64,000 bases of DNA from Neobacillus sp. PS3-40 (GTDB taxonomy: Bacteria > Bacillota > Bacilli > Bacillales > Cytobacillaceae). The notes beneath the pieces are model-generated. The model was not told the DNA's origin and did not search any database. It saw only the letters and a program-made list of their open reading frames with translations. The stretch spans positions 2,794,001-2,858,000 of the forward strand of contig NZ_CP133266.1 of NCBI RefSeq assembly GCF_030915485.1, in the 5' to 3' direction. Shown here piece after piece: positions 8,143 to 20,383 of this stretch. Both the position numbers and the translations under genes were made by a program. Each line of letters begins with the position of its first letter. Position 1 is the stretch's first letter.

Positions 8143-8499
8143 ATGGGTGAAATATCTGTTAGTGCCTTGCTAATTCGATTTTTATTGGGAGGAGCCGCAG
8201 TAGTAGTTTCAGCACTTATCGCACGAAAATTAGGTGAAAAGGCAGGAGGGATATTTGCTGCATTTCCAGCTGTTTATCTTGCTGCATTGTTAACGAATGG
8301 CCTTGATTTTAGTGGTGGGGACCTAATTACTCATTCTATTTTATTATCAAAGGGAGCTATAATCGGGATGTCTATTAATATTCTCGTTGCAATCCTAGCT
8401 GGTTTTCTTTTGCCAAAGGGATGGAAACGTGGTTTAGTAAATTCCATGGTTTGTTGGTTAGTAGTTTCTATGGTAGTTGTTTTTGTTACATCCCACTAA
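8143..8499 (+). CDS. DUF3147 family membrane protein, first copy
   Basis: A 118-residue protein with four predicted membrane helices and the family core LIRFLLGGAAVVVSALIARKLGEKAGGIFAAFPAVYLAAL. It is a close structural counterpart of the next gene, sharing the GG.A.....L and AGIFAAFPAV segments. Small four-helix proteins of this kind resemble EamA/SMR half-transporters; function unknown. Start ATG 8143 follows AGGAAGCG. The second copy begins 18 bp after its stop, so the pair forms one operon and may make a heteromer. Confidence 0.78.
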   Translation: MGEISVSALLIRFLLGGAAVVVSALIARKLGEKAGGIFAAFPAVYLAALLTNGLDFSGGDLITHSILLSKGAIIGMSINILVAILAGFLLPKGWKRGLVNSMVCWLVVSMVVVFVTSH

Positions 8500-8517
8500 A
8501 AAAGAGGTGAGTCAATA

Positions 8518-8892
8518 ATGGATTTACTTTTACGTTTTTTAATAGGTGGAACGGCTGTAATGTTAAGTTACCTAGTGACTGTCCTTTCCCCATGGAAAAT
8601 ACTAGCTGGAATTTTTGCTGCGTTCCCAGCAGTAATGATTACGGCCATATTAATGGTTGGTATTGCTTCTGGTTCAAAAAAAGCTGCAAAAATTGCAAAA
8701 GGCTCTGTCTATGGAATGGTGGGAGGCGTCGTTTGTGCTGTTACAGTATTAATTACCCTTCAGATGAGTCAAAATTGGCTATTTAGTATAATAATAGGCT
8801 TAGTACTTTGGCTTGGAAGTTCAGTTGTCATTTATTGGTTCAAGGATTTTGTGAAAAATAAACATCTTGCTGTACTTAAAAAATCATCTTAG
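8518..8892 (+). CDS. DUF3147 family membrane protein, second copy
   Basis: A 124-residue paralogue of the upstream gene with the same four-helix plan: LLRFLIGGTAVMLSYLV, then LAGIFAAFPAVMITAILMVGI, then two further helices and a basic tail (KNKHLAVLKKSS). ATG 8518 follows AAGAGGTGAG. The tandem pairing of non-identical copies mirrors dual small-subunit transporters such as paired SMR proteins, but the comparison is by architecture only. Confidence 0.78.
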   Translation: MDLLLRFLIGGTAVMLSYLVTVLSPWKILAGIFAAFPAVMITAILMVGIASGSKKAAKIAKGSVYGMVGGVVCAVTVLITLQMSQNWLFSIIIGLVLWLGSSVVIYWFKDFVKNKHLAVLKKSS

Positions 8893-8897
8893 GAAGA

Positions 8898-8951
8898 GGG
8901 AGCCCAAATGGGGGCTTCCCTTAGGGGCTCGCCAATCGGCGAGTTTTATTT
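8898..8951 (+). repeat. Dispersed repeat fragment (copy 5) behind a hairpin
   Basis: GGGAGCCC/GGGCTTCCC hairpin, then a truncated A-type copy that keeps only TTAGGGGCTCGCC-AATC-GGCGAG and TTTTATTT. Together they should terminate the DUF3147 operon. Confidence 0.7.
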
Positions 8952-8956
8952 AGAAC

Positions 8957-8981
8957 AGAAAAAAACTGGCATTTAAGCCAG
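8957..8981 (-). terminator. Terminator of the ilv-leu operon
   Basis: On the minus strand CTGGC-TTAAAT-GCCAG is followed by seven or more T residues, 10 bp after the leuD stop. Confidence 0.8.
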
Positions 8982-8990
8982 CCTCTTTCC

Positions 8991-9584
8991 TCATGCCTCT
9001 ACTAAACGCATTTGTTCAAACTGACTAATTTTATCCTCATAGGTTAATGTAACCCCAATTTCATCCCAGCCGTTGAGTAACATTTCCTTCGAATAGGCGG
9101 TAATATCAAAATTCACCTTAAATTCGTTGTCATCATAAACAACTTGCTGTTCAAGATCGACTGTTAAGGTGTATTCATCACATTCTGCTCGTCTAATTAG
9201 CTCTTCCGAATGTTCTTCACTCACTTGGATTGCAAGGATTCCATTTTTTACACAGTTATTTTTAAAAATATCTGCATAGCTTGGGGCAATGACGACCTTG
9301 AATCCGAAATCCTGAATCGCCCATGGGGCATGTTCACGCGAGGAACCGCAGCCAAAGTTTTCTCCGGCAACAAGGATAGATGCTCCCGCGTATTTAGAGT
9401 CATTTAAGCTGAATTCCTTACGTGGATTTCCACCATCATCAAACCGCCAGTGATAGAAAAGAAATTGCCCAAACCCTTGACGTTCAATGCGTTTAAGAAA
9501 TTGTTTAGGAATAATCTGGTCTGTATCGACATTTGGCCTGTTTAAAGGATAGACAAGACCTTTATGAATTCGAATCGGCTCCAT
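8991..9584 (-). CDS. leuD: 3-isopropylmalate dehydratase small subunit
   Basis: A 197-residue small subunit of isopropylmalate isomerase, which with LeuC converts 2-isopropylmalate to 3-isopropylmalate in leucine synthesis. Motifs: NVDTDQIIPKQFLKRI near residue 18, the substrate-recognition swivel segment GENFGCGSSREHAPWAI near 74-90, and APSYADIFKNNCVKNGILAI. Length is normal. It is the last gene of the operon, separated from leuC by 15 bp, and is followed by a terminator. Confidence 0.96.
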   Translation of the reverse strand: MEPIRIHKGLVYPLNRPNVDTDQIIPKQFLKRIERQGFGQFLFYHWRFDDGGNPRKEFSLNDSKYAGASILVAGENFGCGSSREHAPWAIQDFGFKVVIAPSYADIFKNNCVKNGILAIQVSEEHSEELIRRAECDEYTLTVDLEQQVVYDDNEFKVNFDITAYSKEMLLNGWDEIGVTLTYEDKISQFEQMRLVEA

Positions 9585-9599
9585 TTTTCAAAAAACCTC

Positions 9600-11021
9600 C
9601 TAGGAATTGACTGTTTGAACTACAAATTGGCGAACATCGACAAAATGACCGGCAACTGCAGCTGCTGCTGCCATTTCTGGACTGACAAGATGGGTTCTGG
9701 CCCCGTTTCCTTGACGCCCCTCAAAGTTACGATTGGAAGTGGAGGCACAGCGTTTGCCAGGAGGAATAATATCATCATTCATGGCAAGGCACATACTACA
9801 TCCTGCATCGCGCCATTCAAATCCTGCTTCTGTAAAAATAACATCTAGGCCTTCTTGTTCTGCAGCCAGTTTAATTGTTTTTGAACCGGGTACAACGATA
9901 GCTGTTACAGAAGGGTTTACTTTATGGCCACGAATCACATTTGCTGCTTTTCGCAAGTCACTAAGCCTTGAGTTCGTACAGGATCCAATAAAAACATGAT
10001 CAATTTTTACAGAAGAGATGGGTTGCCCTGCTTCAAGGCCCATGTAATCTAATGCCCGTTGAATTTCTTCTTTTTCACTTTGCTTAGTTAAATCATCTGG
10101 ATTTGGTACGAATCCATTAATTGAAACGCCCATGCCTGGATTTGTTCCCCACGTAACTTGTGGCTCGATCTTCGAGGCGTCAATATCAACAGTCAAATCG
10201 TAAACTGCATCCTCATCAGAGGCTATGGATTTCCATTTAGCGACCGCCACATCAAATTCTGCTCCAGCTGGTACATGTCTTTTTCCTTTTAAATAGTCAA
10301 AAGTGGTTTCATCTGGAGTAATCAGCCCTGCTCTTGCTCCAGCTTCAATTGACATATTACAAACTGTCATCCGTTCTTCCATGGAAAGAGATCGTATCGC
10401 TTCACCTGAAAATTCAATAACATAACCAGTACCAAAATTAACACCATACTTTGCGATGATAAAAAGAATTAGATCCTTGGCAGTGACACCAACACCAAGT
10501 TTGCCATTAATTTTTACGTTAAGCGTTTTGGGGGGAGATTGCCAAAGTGTTTGAGTGGCAAGGACATGCTCCACCTCACTTGTGCCAATCCCAAATGCTA
10601 ATGCACCAAATGCTCCATGTGTTGAGGTATGGCTATCACCACAAACAATTGTTTTTCCCGGTTGGGTGAGGCCTAGTTCTGGGCCAATCACATGGACAAT
10701 CCCATTATCGGGGTGGTGAATATCAGCAAGGGTTACACCAAATTCAGCACAGTTATTTTTCAGGGTATCCATTTGTGTTTTAGAGACCAAATCTTTGATC
10801 ACATGACGGTCACGAGTTGGAACATTATGATCCATTGTTGCAAATGTACGATTCGGCTGGCGCACTTTTCGTTCATTCATCCGCAAGCCTTCAAATGCTT
10901 GGGGTGAGGTCACTTCGTGGACAAGGTGCAAATCAATATAAAGTAAATCTGGTTTTCCTTCTTCTTGGTGAACGACATGCTGTTCCCAAATTTTTTCGAT
11001 AATATTTTTTGGTCTTTGCAT
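9600..11021 (-). CDS. leuC: 3-isopropylmalate dehydratase large subunit
   Basis: A 473-residue aconitase-family subunit. Fe-S ligands are present in [14 protein letters not shown] (about residue 348) and [10 protein letters not shown] (about 408-411), and the [30 protein letters not shown] active-site region is intact (successive motifs). ATG 11021 is the likely start: GAGGAAGGGA sits just upstream, and a GTG further up (11036) would lie within that site. It lies 38 bp beyond leuB and 15 bp before leuD. Confidence 0.96.
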   Translation of the reverse strand: MQRPKNIIEKIWEQHVVHQEEGKPDLLYIDLHLVHEVTSPQAFEGLRMNERKVRQPNRTFATMDHNVPTRDRHVIKDLVSKTQMDTLKNNCAEFGVTLADIHHPDNGIVHVIGPELGLTQPGKTIVCGDSHTSTHGAFGALAFGIGTSEVEHVLATQTLWQSPPKTLNVKINGKLGVGVTAKDLILFIIAKYGVNFGTGYVIEFSGEAIRSLSMEERMTVCNMSIEAGARAGLITPDETTFDYLKGKRHVPAGAEFDVAVAKWKSIASDEDAVYDLTVDIDASKIEPQVTWGTNPGMGVSINGFVPNPDDLTKQSEKEEIQRALDYMGLEAGQPISSVKIDHVFIGSCTNSRLSDLRKAANVIRGHKVNPSVTAIVVPGSKTIKLAAEQEGLDVIFTEAGFEWRDAGCSMCLAMNDDIIPPGKRCASTSNRNFEGRQGNGARTHLVSPEMAAAAAVAGHFVDVRQFVVQTVNS

Positions 11022-11073
11022 AGTTCCCTTCCTCACGTTGGTAGATTTATATAATCATATCGAGGTATTAATG

Positions 11074-12180
11074 TTAAGCATAGCAGTCACAAATACACTT
11101 TGCTGCATCTTGTGATTGGATATAATCAACAATCAGCTTGGTCATCTCTGCTGTATCTACTAAGCAACTATTATTAATTTGAAGGTCCTCAGTATGATAT
11201 CCTGCATCAAGTACTGATTGAACGGCATCTTCAATCAGTATAGCTTCGGTATCAAGTCCAAATGAATGACGTAACATCATGGCAGTTGATAAGATCATTG
11301 CGATTGGGTTCGCAATTCCTTTACCAGCAATGTCAGGTGCAGAGCCATGAACAGGTTCATAAAGGCCAACTCCATCTTCCCGGAGACTTGCCGAAGGAAG
11401 CATTCCGAGCGAGCCGGTTAAAACGGATGCCTCATCGCTTAAAATATCTCCAAACATATTTTCTGTTACGATTACATCAAATTGAGTAGGGTTAGTAATC
11501 AATTTCATAGCAGTAGAATCTACTAAAGAATGCACTACTGTAACATCTGGGTATTGAACTTTTTTCTCTTCGACAATTTCCCTCCACAGCTTGCTGGACT
11601 CAAGCACGTTTGCTTTATCGACAGAAGTGAGATGGCCGCGCCTTTTTTGTGCAGATTGAAAGCCTTTGTCTACAATTCTTTCAATTTCTCTGCGTGTATA
11701 GGCAAGGGTATCAACGGCAGATTGGCCAGCATCTCTACGTTCACTTGGTGTTCCGAAATAAAGGCCACCGGTGAGCTCTCTTACGATAAGAAGATCACTT
11801 CCACTCACAACCTCTTCCTTTAATGGAGATGCATGGAGTAAGTTTTTATATCCCTTTATGGGTCTTAAATTAGCAAATAGGTCAAGTGCTTTTCGGATAC
11901 CAAGTAATCCTCGTTCCGGACGCAAATGGGAGGGATTGTTATCCCACTTTGGTCCTCCAACTGCTCCAAGTAAAATAGCATCAGCTTTTTTGCATGCCTC
12001 AACCGTAGCATCAGGAAGGGGAGTGCCATGGAGGTCAATGGCAATACCACCAATATCATGTGACTCGAAGCTAAAAGAGTGATTGAATTCATCAGCAATC
12101 GCAAAAAGTACGGCCTGTGCAGAATTAATAACTTCCTTCCCAATTCCATCACCTGGAAGTAAGACAATTTTCTTTTTCAT
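11074..12180 (-). CDS. leuB: 3-isopropylmalate dehydrogenase
   Basis: A 368-residue NAD-dependent oxidative decarboxylase of the isocitrate/isopropylmalate dehydrogenase family. Visible: the N-terminal LLPGDGIGKEV, LGAVGGPKWD, the substrate arginines in LRPERGLLGIRK and LIVRELTGGLYFG, the metal-binding FGDILSDEASVL and the NAD-binding HGSAPDIAGKGIANP. The C-terminus ends in a Cys-containing tail (KCICDCYA) a few residues longer than usual. Start ATG 12180 has AGGAGGG upstream. Confidence 0.96.
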   Translation of the reverse strand: MKKKIVLLPGDGIGKEVINSAQAVLFAIADEFNHSFSFESHDIGGIAIDLHGTPLPDATVEACKKADAILLGAVGGPKWDNNPSHLRPERGLLGIRKALDLFANLRPIKGYKNLLHASPLKEEVVSGSDLLIVRELTGGLYFGTPSERRDAGQSAVDTLAYTRREIERIVDKGFQSAQKRRGHLTSVDKANVLESSKLWREIVEEKKVQYPDVTVVHSLVDSTAMKLITNPTQFDVIVTENMFGDILSDEASVLTGSLGMLPSASLREDGVGLYEPVHGSAPDIAGKGIANPIAMILSTAMMLRHSFGLDTEAILIEDAVQSVLDAGYHTEDLQINNSCLVDTAEMTKLIVDYIQSQDAAKCICDCYA

Positions 12181-12228
12181 TGAAAAGCCCTCCTAAAGAA
12201 TTATGCCTTGCGGTTGCTTTCTCTATCT

Positions 12229-14791
<2,563 letters not shown>

Positions 14792-14809
14792 TCATCCCTT
14801 CAGTAAAGT

Positions 14810-15331
14810 TTATTTTATTTGAGAGTAAGAAGTTAACTCGGTAACTTGTGGTTGGTGTCCGCGTAAAAATGCAGTTAATCCCGTTCTTGCTAGCTCTTTA
14901 ATCCCATATGGTTTGAGCAAATCAATCATTGCATCTATTTTTTCTGGTTTTCCAGTGATCTGGACTGCTAAACTATCCTTACTAACATCGATAATTGTTG
15001 CGCGAAAGGGATCGATAATCCCATTAATTTCACTGCGAAGCTGGCTACTACTGGCAACTTTTATCAAAGCAAGCTCGCGGGCAACAATTGCTTTATCGGT
15101 AATATCTGAAACTTTTAAAACATCAATTTGCTTGTTTAATTGTTTTGTTACTTGTTCGAGTCGTTGCTCGTCTTCAACGTCAACTACTAGAGTCATTTTT
15201 GAGATTCCATCGATTTCTGAAGGTCCTACAGAAATGCTTTCGATATTAAATTGCCGTCTTTGTAATAGACCGGTGACACGATTTAGAACACCGCTTCGAT
15301 CTTGGACAGTTGCTGTTATGATTCGTTTCAT
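14810..15331 (-). CDS. ilvN: Acetolactate synthase small (regulatory) subunit
   Basis: A 173-residue regulatory subunit with an N-terminal ACT domain ([28 protein letters not shown]) that binds valine for feedback control, and a C-terminal small-subunit domain. The ATG overlaps the ilvB stop by 4 bp (ATGA type), giving translational coupling and balanced subunits. The symbol ilvH is used by some for the same gene. Confidence 0.95.
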   Translation of the reverse strand: MKRIITATVQDRSGVLNRVTGLLQRRQFNIESISVGPSEIDGISKMTLVVDVEDEQRLEQVTKQLNKQIDVLKVSDITDKAIVARELALIKVASSSQLRSEINGIIDPFRATIIDVSKDSLAVQITGKPEKIDAMIDLLKPYGIKELARTGLTAFLRGHQPQVTELTSYSQIK

Positions 15332-17052
15332 GGTTTCACTCCAATCATTTCATGTAGCCCTTTTCCGGGGGCAACCATCGGGTAGACATTTTCTAAAGGA
15401 AGAACGCGACAATCCATAAGAATTGGACCGTCGTAGGCAAAAAATTCAGGAAGGGTTGTAATAAGATCTTCCATATTATCAATTTTCAAGCCTCTGATAT
15501 TATAGCTTTCTGCTAGTTTGACAAAGTCTGGTTGTGAAGGTAACAAGGATTCAGAGAAGCGCTTCTCATAAAAGACTTCCTGCCACTGACGAACCATTCC
15601 GAGAGCGCCATTATTAACAATAATTACTTTGATAGGTAACTGTCTTTCTTGGATAACTCCAAGCTCTTGAAGTGTCATTTGGAAGCCGCCATCACCGACG
15701 ATTGCAACAACAGAGCGATCTGGAGCTGCTAATTGGGCGCCAATTGCTGCTGGGAATCCAAATCCCATTGTTCCAAGACCCCCTGAAGTGACCCAATTAT
15801 TTGGATTCTTGAAGGAATAGTATTGGGCTGCCCACATTTGATGCTGTCCTACGTCAGTTGTAACGATTGCATCACCTTTTGTTACCTTATGAATTGCTTC
15901 TATCAGCCACTGTGGAGAAATTTCTCGACCACTATTCTTATACCAGAGTGGATACTCCTTCATATATTTAGTAAGAGTAGTAAGCCATTCTTGGTGATCT
16001 GGTGATTCTAGTGTTTGTGAATTCAGTTCGGTTAGTGCTTCTTTTGCATCTGCAACAATTGGGATATGGGTTTCAATGTTTTTGCCAATCTCAGCAGGAT
16101 CAATATCGATATGGGATACCTTTGCATTTGGTGCAAAATGGGTAAGGCTACCTGTTAAACGATCATCGAAACGAGCACCTATGTTGATGAGTAAGTCACT
16201 TTCATACAAGGCCATATTTGCTGTATAAGTTCCGTGCATCCCGGCCATTCCTAAGAAGAGAGGGCTATCACCAGGAAAGCTTCCTAATCCTAATAGAGTT
16301 GTTGCTACAGGAAGATTGTGTTTTACTGCAAATGCTGTTAATTCTCTTGAAGCCTTTCCGTGAAGGACACCGGCTCCAGCGAGGATGACGGGTTTTTTCG
16401 ACTTTGTTAGGGCTTCAGCAAGCTTCTTAATTTGTAGTGGATTTGGCTTTGTAGTTGGCTGGTACCCAGGTAAATGCACCTTTCCTTTCTTTGGTTCTTC
16501 ATAATAAGTTCCTTGTGAAATATCCTTTGGTACATCAACCACAACAGGGCCAGGACGACCGGTGGAAGCAATATGGAAAGCTTCTTTAATGATCCTTGGC
16601 AGGTCAGATATTGATTGCACCTGATAATTGTGCTTTGTAATCGGAGTCGTGATTGCCATGATATCTGCTTCCTGGAAGGCATCGGTTCCAATTACATTCC
16701 GTGACACCTGCCCGGTAAAAATTACGAGGGGCAAAGAATCCATCATGGCATCTGTGATACCTGTAACAAGGTTGGTAGCACCTGGGCCTGAAGTAGCAAT
16801 GACAACTCCTGGTTTTCCCGTAATTCGAGCATATCCTTCCGCAGCATGGATAGAACCTTGCTCGTGGCGGAAGAGGATGTGCTTAATTGATCCTTGAGCT
16901 TTATAGATGGCATCGTAGATGGGTAGGACAGCGCCACCAGGATATCCAAATAAAGTATCAACCCCTTCATTTATTAGTAAATCAATGAGAAGGTCTGCCC
17001 CTGTTTTTGGCTCCGTAATGGTTTGAAACTCCAATTTTGCTTCTACTTTCAC
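15328..17052 (-). CDS. ilvB: Acetolactate synthase catalytic subunit
   Basis: A 574-residue thiamin-diphosphate enzyme making acetolactate or acetohydroxybutyrate from pyruvate. Domain order: N-terminal pyrimidine-binding domain with the catalytic Glu in [16 protein letters not shown] (about residue 62), the central FAD-binding domain, and the C-terminal TPP domain with [16 protein letters not shown] and VNN. GTG 17052 is the start, with GGAGGG 9 nt upstream. It is the first gene after the T-box leader, so its expression depends on uncharged leucyl-tRNA in addition to any readthrough from ilvD. Confidence 0.97.
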   Translation of the reverse strand: MKVEAKLEFQTITEPKTGADLLIDLLINEGVDTLFGYPGGAVLPIYDAIYKAQGSIKHILFRHEQGSIHAAEGYARITGKPGVVIATSGPGATNLVTGITDAMMDSLPLVIFTGQVSRNVIGTDAFQEADIMAITTPITKHNYQVQSISDLPRIIKEAFHIASTGRPGPVVVDVPKDISQGTYYEEPKKGKVHLPGYQPTTKPNPLQIKKLAEALTKSKKPVILAGAGVLHGKASRELTAFAVKHNLPVATTLLGLGSFPGDSPLFLGMAGMHGTYTANMALYESDLLINIGARFDDRLTGSLTHFAPNAKVSHIDIDPAEIGKNIETHIPIVADAKEALTELNSQTLESPDHQEWLTTLTKYMKEYPLWYKNSGREISPQWLIEAIHKVTKGDAIVTTDVGQHQMWAAQYYSFKNPNNWVTSGGLGTMGFGFPAAIGAQLAAPDRSVVAIVGDGGFQMTLQELGVIQERQLPIKVIIVNNGALGMVRQWQEVFYEKRFSESLLPSQPDFVKLAESYNIRGLKIDNMEDLITTLPEFFAYDGPILMDCRVLPLENVYPMVAPGKGLHEMIGVKP

Positions 17053-17149
17053 GTCTTGTTCCCTCCTTAAAAATATTGGAATATTTTAAAAATTCGATGT
17101 AGAGAATAGCTAAGTTGTTTAGAGATCAATCTGGATTTGTATAGAAATA

Positions 17150-17449
17150 TGAAAAAGACCCTTTCATATCCGAATAAACTGCAATTAAAAGCAGGATAAT
17201 CGGGGAGAAAAGGCCTTTGCTTTTCACGGTACCACCCGGTCTTGCAGCATCTTTACAAATACTGCCTCATGAAGCGTAAAAACGCTTCTTTTGATAACAG
17301 GTATTCATTCGAACACCTGATTGAGCCTAATTAGAGGAGATCCGTTCAGCTCAACACTCAGGGATGATGTCAGAATAAGTTGTAATACCGGGCTTCCAGC
17401 AACCCCGGCTCTCTGTGAATACAATCTCTTACTCTTTTATTCCCGTCAA
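17150..17449 (-). ncRNA. T-box leader riboswitch, leucine type
   Basis: On the minus strand, between ilvD and ilvB, the leader starts GACGGGAATAAAAGAG. It has a Stem I with the CCGGGGTTGCTGG/AAGCCCGG apical part and the canonical T-box AAGACCGGGTGGTACCGTG (17225-17243), whose UGGU pairs with the tRNA acceptor end. GGGTCTTTTTC (about 17150-17162) provides the terminator tail and can pair with AAGACC; an inner CCGA/TCGG plus CTGC/GCAG hairpin lies between. The likely specifier is CUG (17347-17349, within GAGCTGAACGG), a leucine codon; the phase was inferred from context and from the following purine. Uncharged leucyl-tRNA would stabilise the antiterminator and permit ilvBNC-leuABCD transcription. 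Confidence 0.92.
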
Positions 17450-17539
17450 CGATTTAGTTATTCTAAATTTATATCTTTTAGTTTCATTCCATAAGGAGTA
17501 GTCCTTCCCATTTTTAGCTAAACGGGCGCTTCTACTTTT

Positions 17540-19207
17540 CTATATTTTCATTACTCCGCCAGTATTGGCGCTTGTTACAAGCTTTGCATATTTTGCGAGA
17601 TATCCAGATTTAATTTTAGGTTCAGGTTTTTTCCAAGACTTCTGCCGATCCGCTAAAATCTCTGGATCAACCAGTAGTTCAATAGAACGTGTTTCTAAGT
17701 CAATTAGGATAGGGTCACCATTGTGAACGAAAGCAATCGGCCCGCCCTCAGCTGCTTCTGGCGAAATATGGCCTACTGATATACCCCGACTTGCACCAGA
17801 AAAACGTCCGTCGGTAATTAAAGCAACTTCTTTATCCAAGCCACGCCCAGCAATAGCAGAGGTAGGGGCTAGCATTTCAGGCATTCCAGGTCCGCCTTTT
17901 GGTCCTTCGTAGCGGATTACTACTACATGCCCTGATTGAACTGTTCCATTGTCAATCCCTTCTTGAGCCTCATCCTGGGATTCAAAAACGATAGCTTCTC
18001 CTAGGAATTTTTTAATTGAAGGGTCGACGGCCCCGACCTTGATGACCCCGCCACTCGGGGCAATGTTACCAAAGAGAATTGATAGACCACCAACAGGGCT
18101 ATAGGGATTCTCTTTTGGTCGAATGACATTTTCATCAAATATTTTAGCGTCCTTAACATTTTCTTCAACTGTTTTCCCAGTTATCGTGATGCAATCTTTA
18201 TTAATTAGACCATCAATGGAGCAAAGTTCGTTAATAATGGAACTTACACCTCCAGCACGATGGACATCCTCCATAGAGTATTCCGATGCTGGGCTAATTT
18301 TTGCTAAATATGGAACTTTATCAGCAATTCGATTTATTTCCTGTAGATCGTATTCGATTCCGGCTTCATGTGCGATAGCTAATGTATGTAGGACTGTATT
18401 TGTTGAACCACCCATCGCCATATCAAGGGCAAAAGCATTATCAAATGCTTCTTTTGTTAAGATGTCGCGTGGCTTAATATCTTTTTGGATTAAGTCCATT
18501 AAATGTTTTGCTGCCTGGCGAATAAGTTCGTGCCTTTCCTCGGAGGTAGCTATAATAGTGCCGTTATTTGGAACAGTCATTCCTAACATTTCCATTAAAC
18601 AGTTCATGGAGTTTGCTGTAAACATTCCTGAGCAGGACCCACAAGTAGGGCAGGCTAACGTTTCAAGCTCGAGCAATTCATTTTCATTAATTGTCCCCTG
18701 ATTAAAGGCTCCAACACCTTCAAAAACGGATTGAAGGGAAAGATTTTTTCCACTTGAAGAAGTTCCTGCTTCCATTGGACCACCGGAGACAAAGACAGAT
18801 GGAACGTTGGTCCTTGCTGCGGCCATAAGCATACCTGGTGTAATTTTGTCACAGTTTGGAATGTAGAAAACTCCATCAAACCAGTGAGCATTAATAACGG
18901 TTTCGGCACTATCAGCAATAATTTCACGACTAGGGAGGGAATATCGCATTCCAATATGTCCCATAGCTATTCCATCATCAACACCAATTGTGTTGAATTC
19001 AAAAGGAATACCACCTGCTTCACGAATTGCTTCTTTAACGATTTGTCCGAAATGATTAAGGTGCTTGTGTCCTGGGATAATATCGATATATGAGTTGCAA
19101 ACACCGATGAAAGGTTTTTCAAGGTCACTTGTTTTTACCCCTGTTGCATATAATAGGCTACGATGAGGGGCCCGATCGTATCCTTTTTTAATCATGTCGC
19201 TTCGCAT
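17540..19207 (-). CDS. ilvD: Dihydroxy-acid dehydratase
   Basis: A 555-residue Fe-S dehydratase that makes 2-oxoisovalerate and 2-oxo-3-methylvalerate from the dihydroxy acids. Motifs: [17 protein letters not shown] near residue 35, the [13 protein letters not shown] motif near 118-130 and [19 protein letters not shown] near 190, which supply cluster cysteines; [26 protein letters not shown] lies in the C-terminal domain (successive motifs). ATG 19207 follows GGAGGAAG. Unlike the B. subtilis layout, where ilvD is distant, it heads the ilv-leu cluster here and lies upstream of the T-box. Its own promoter carries cre and CodY-like sites. Confidence 0.96.
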   Translation of the reverse strand: MRSDMIKKGYDRAPHRSLLYATGVKTSDLEKPFIGVCNSYIDIIPGHKHLNHFGQIVKEAIREAGGIPFEFNTIGVDDGIAMGHIGMRYSLPSREIIADSAETVINAHWFDGVFYIPNCDKITPGMLMAAARTNVPSVFVSGGPMEAGTSSSGKNLSLQSVFEGVGAFNQGTINENELLELETLACPTCGSCSGMFTANSMNCLMEMLGMTVPNNGTIIATSEERHELIRQAAKHLMDLIQKDIKPRDILTKEAFDNAFALDMAMGGSTNTVLHTLAIAHEAGIEYDLQEINRIADKVPYLAKISPASEYSMEDVHRAGGVSSIINELCSIDGLINKDCITITGKTVEENVKDAKIFDENVIRPKENPYSPVGGLSILFGNIAPSGGVIKVGAVDPSIKKFLGEAIVFESQDEAQEGIDNGTVQSGHVVVIRYEGPKGGPGMPEMLAPTSAIAGRGLDKEVALITDGRFSGASRGISVGHISPEAAEGGPIAFVHNGDPILIDLETRSIELLVDPEILADRQKSWKKPEPKIKSGYLAKYAKLVTSANTGGVMKI

Positions 19208-19230
19208 GGGCTTCCTCCAAAAGAGAATTA

Positions 19231-19245
19231 AATTAAAAGAAAATT
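19231..19245 (-). promoter_or_regulatory. Candidate CodY box
   Basis: AATTTTCTTTTAATT (minus strand) matches the CodY consensus AATTTTCWGAAAATT at 12 of 15 positions. It lies just downstream of the predicted transcription start of ilvD, a position suited to repression when branched-chain amino acids and GTP are plentiful. Position and match make it plausible, not proven. Confidence 0.4.
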
Positions 19246-19268
19246 TGTAAAAGTTTTATTTGTCGATA

Positions 19269-19297
19269 ATCATACAACCATTCATTTGCAGGGTCAA
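19269..19297 (-). promoter_or_regulatory. Sigma-A promoter of ilvD
   Basis: On the minus strand TTGACC (19292-19297), a 17-bp spacer and TATGAT (19269-19274) form a near-consensus sigma-A promoter. The predicted start is near 19262, giving a leader of about 55 nt. Confidence 0.75.
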
Positions 19298-19333
19298 TGA
19301 TAATATCTGACTATTCAAAACAATCAAAATAAA

Positions 19334-19347
19334 TGATAGCGTTTACA
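19334..19347 (-). promoter_or_regulatory. Consensus cre site upstream of ilvD
   Basis: TGTAAACGCTATCA on the minus strand matches TGWAARCGYTWNCW at all 14 positions and is centred roughly 78 bp upstream of the predicted start. CcpA activates ilv-leu from an upstream cre in B. subtilis; the location here suits the same activating role, but at the ilvD promoter. Confidence 0.7.
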
Positions 19348-19538
19348 ATGTTGTCATATTAAGGAAAAATAAGAGTAAAAAATTTTTTTATTTTAATGGA
19401 AAAATAAGGCGAGTTAAAATCTTTTAAGTAGTTCCATTTTTGTGGGTAAACATTTCAAATAGACTAGGAATTAGCATATCAATTAACATATATAGGGGGG
19501 CAAAGAAAAAGCCTTCATGTAACGTTCTTTGAAACTTG

Positions 19539-19671
19539 TCTGTTGATTTCCGCTTCAGGTGCTCGCTTTCCGGGGGGCGTTCGCCGAGCCTCCTCGTCGC
19601 AAGCTCCTGCGGGGTCTCGCCTGTAACGCTAATCCCCCAGGAGTCTCGCACCTTTCACTCCAATCAACAGA
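19539..19671. mobile_element. MITE-like 133-bp interspersed element
   Basis: Bounded by 10-bp perfect terminal inverted repeats TCTGTTGATT and AATCAACAGA, with a GC-rich interior unlike its surroundings (GCGAGGAGGCTCGGCGAAC and CCCCGCAGGAGCTTGCG on the minus strand). The interior resembles a repeat I have seen scattered in Bacillaceae genomes, with GGAAAGCGAGCACCTGAAGC next to one end. No transposase is encoded. An apparent short minus-strand reading frame through it has no ribosome binding site and is not coding. Confidence 0.65.
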
Positions 19672-19747
19672 GTGTCAAAATCAATAGTTCGCTTTAACAT
19701 AGTAAATGAAAAAAAGGTGAAATACTTCATTATTTGAGGGTATTGTC

Positions 19748-20373
19748 GTTCATTAAGCCCATGAACGACCAAAATCCGTCGGGCATCATCAAAAAGGTCG
19801 TTCATCAAGGTTATGAACGACCAAAAGTGATTGGGCATCATCAAAAAGTTCGTTCATCAAGGTTATGAACGACCAAAAGTGATTGGGCATCATCAAAAAG
19901 TTCGTTCATCAAGGTTATGAACGACCAAAAGTGATTGGGCATCATCAAAAAGGTCGTTCATCAAGGTTATGAACGACCAAAAGTGATTGGGCATCATCAA
20001 AAAGGTCGTTCATCAAGGTTATGAACGACCAAAAGTGATTGGGCATCATCAAAAAGGTCGTTCATCAAGGTTATGAACGACCAAAAGTGATTGGGCATCA
20101 TCAAAAAGGTCGTTCATCAAGGTTATGAACGACCAAAAGTGATTGGGCATCATCAAAAAGGTCGTTCATCAAGGTTATGAACGACCAAAAGTGATTGGGC
20201 ATCCAAAAAGTTCGTTCATCAAGGTTATGAACGAACGACCAAAAGTGATTGGGCATCATCAAAAGGGGCGTTCATCAGGGTCATGAACAGCCAAATGTGA
20301 CCGAGCATAATCAAAAAGGTCGTTCAAGATTATGAACGACTTAAATTAGTCGAGCACCATATGAAAAACCGGG
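19748..20373. repeat. Twelve-unit 52-bp tandem repeat with hairpins
   Basis: Units begin GTTCATCAAGGTTATGAACG at 19748, 19800, 19852, 19904, 19956, 20008, 20060, 20112, 20164, 20214, 20270 and 20322. The spacing is 52 bp except for one 50 and one 56. Central units are nearly identical; the first and the last two are diverged. Each unit contains a 9-bp inverted repeat GTCGTTCAT-CAAGGTT-ATGAACGAC. 52 is not a multiple of three and the frames are interrupted, so the array is noncoding. It lies between the divergent ilvD and BASS-transporter promoters. Confidence 0.92.
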
Positions 20374-20383
20374 CATAGCCCGG
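20369..20383 (-). terminator. Short GC-rich hairpin
   Basis: CCGGGC-ATA-GCCCGG directly after the tandem array; on the minus strand it is followed by TTTTTCAT. Terminator-like, but no minus-strand gene precedes it directly. Confidence 0.4.

Noticed and set aside
19424-19844. Two short minus-strand ORFs across the MITE-like element and first tandem unit
   Set aside because: No ribosome binding sites, composition follows the repeats, and the frame is not kept across 52-bp units.
19748-20373. CRISPR-like array
   Set aside because: The full 52-bp unit repeats with no unique spacers, and no cas gene is nearby.
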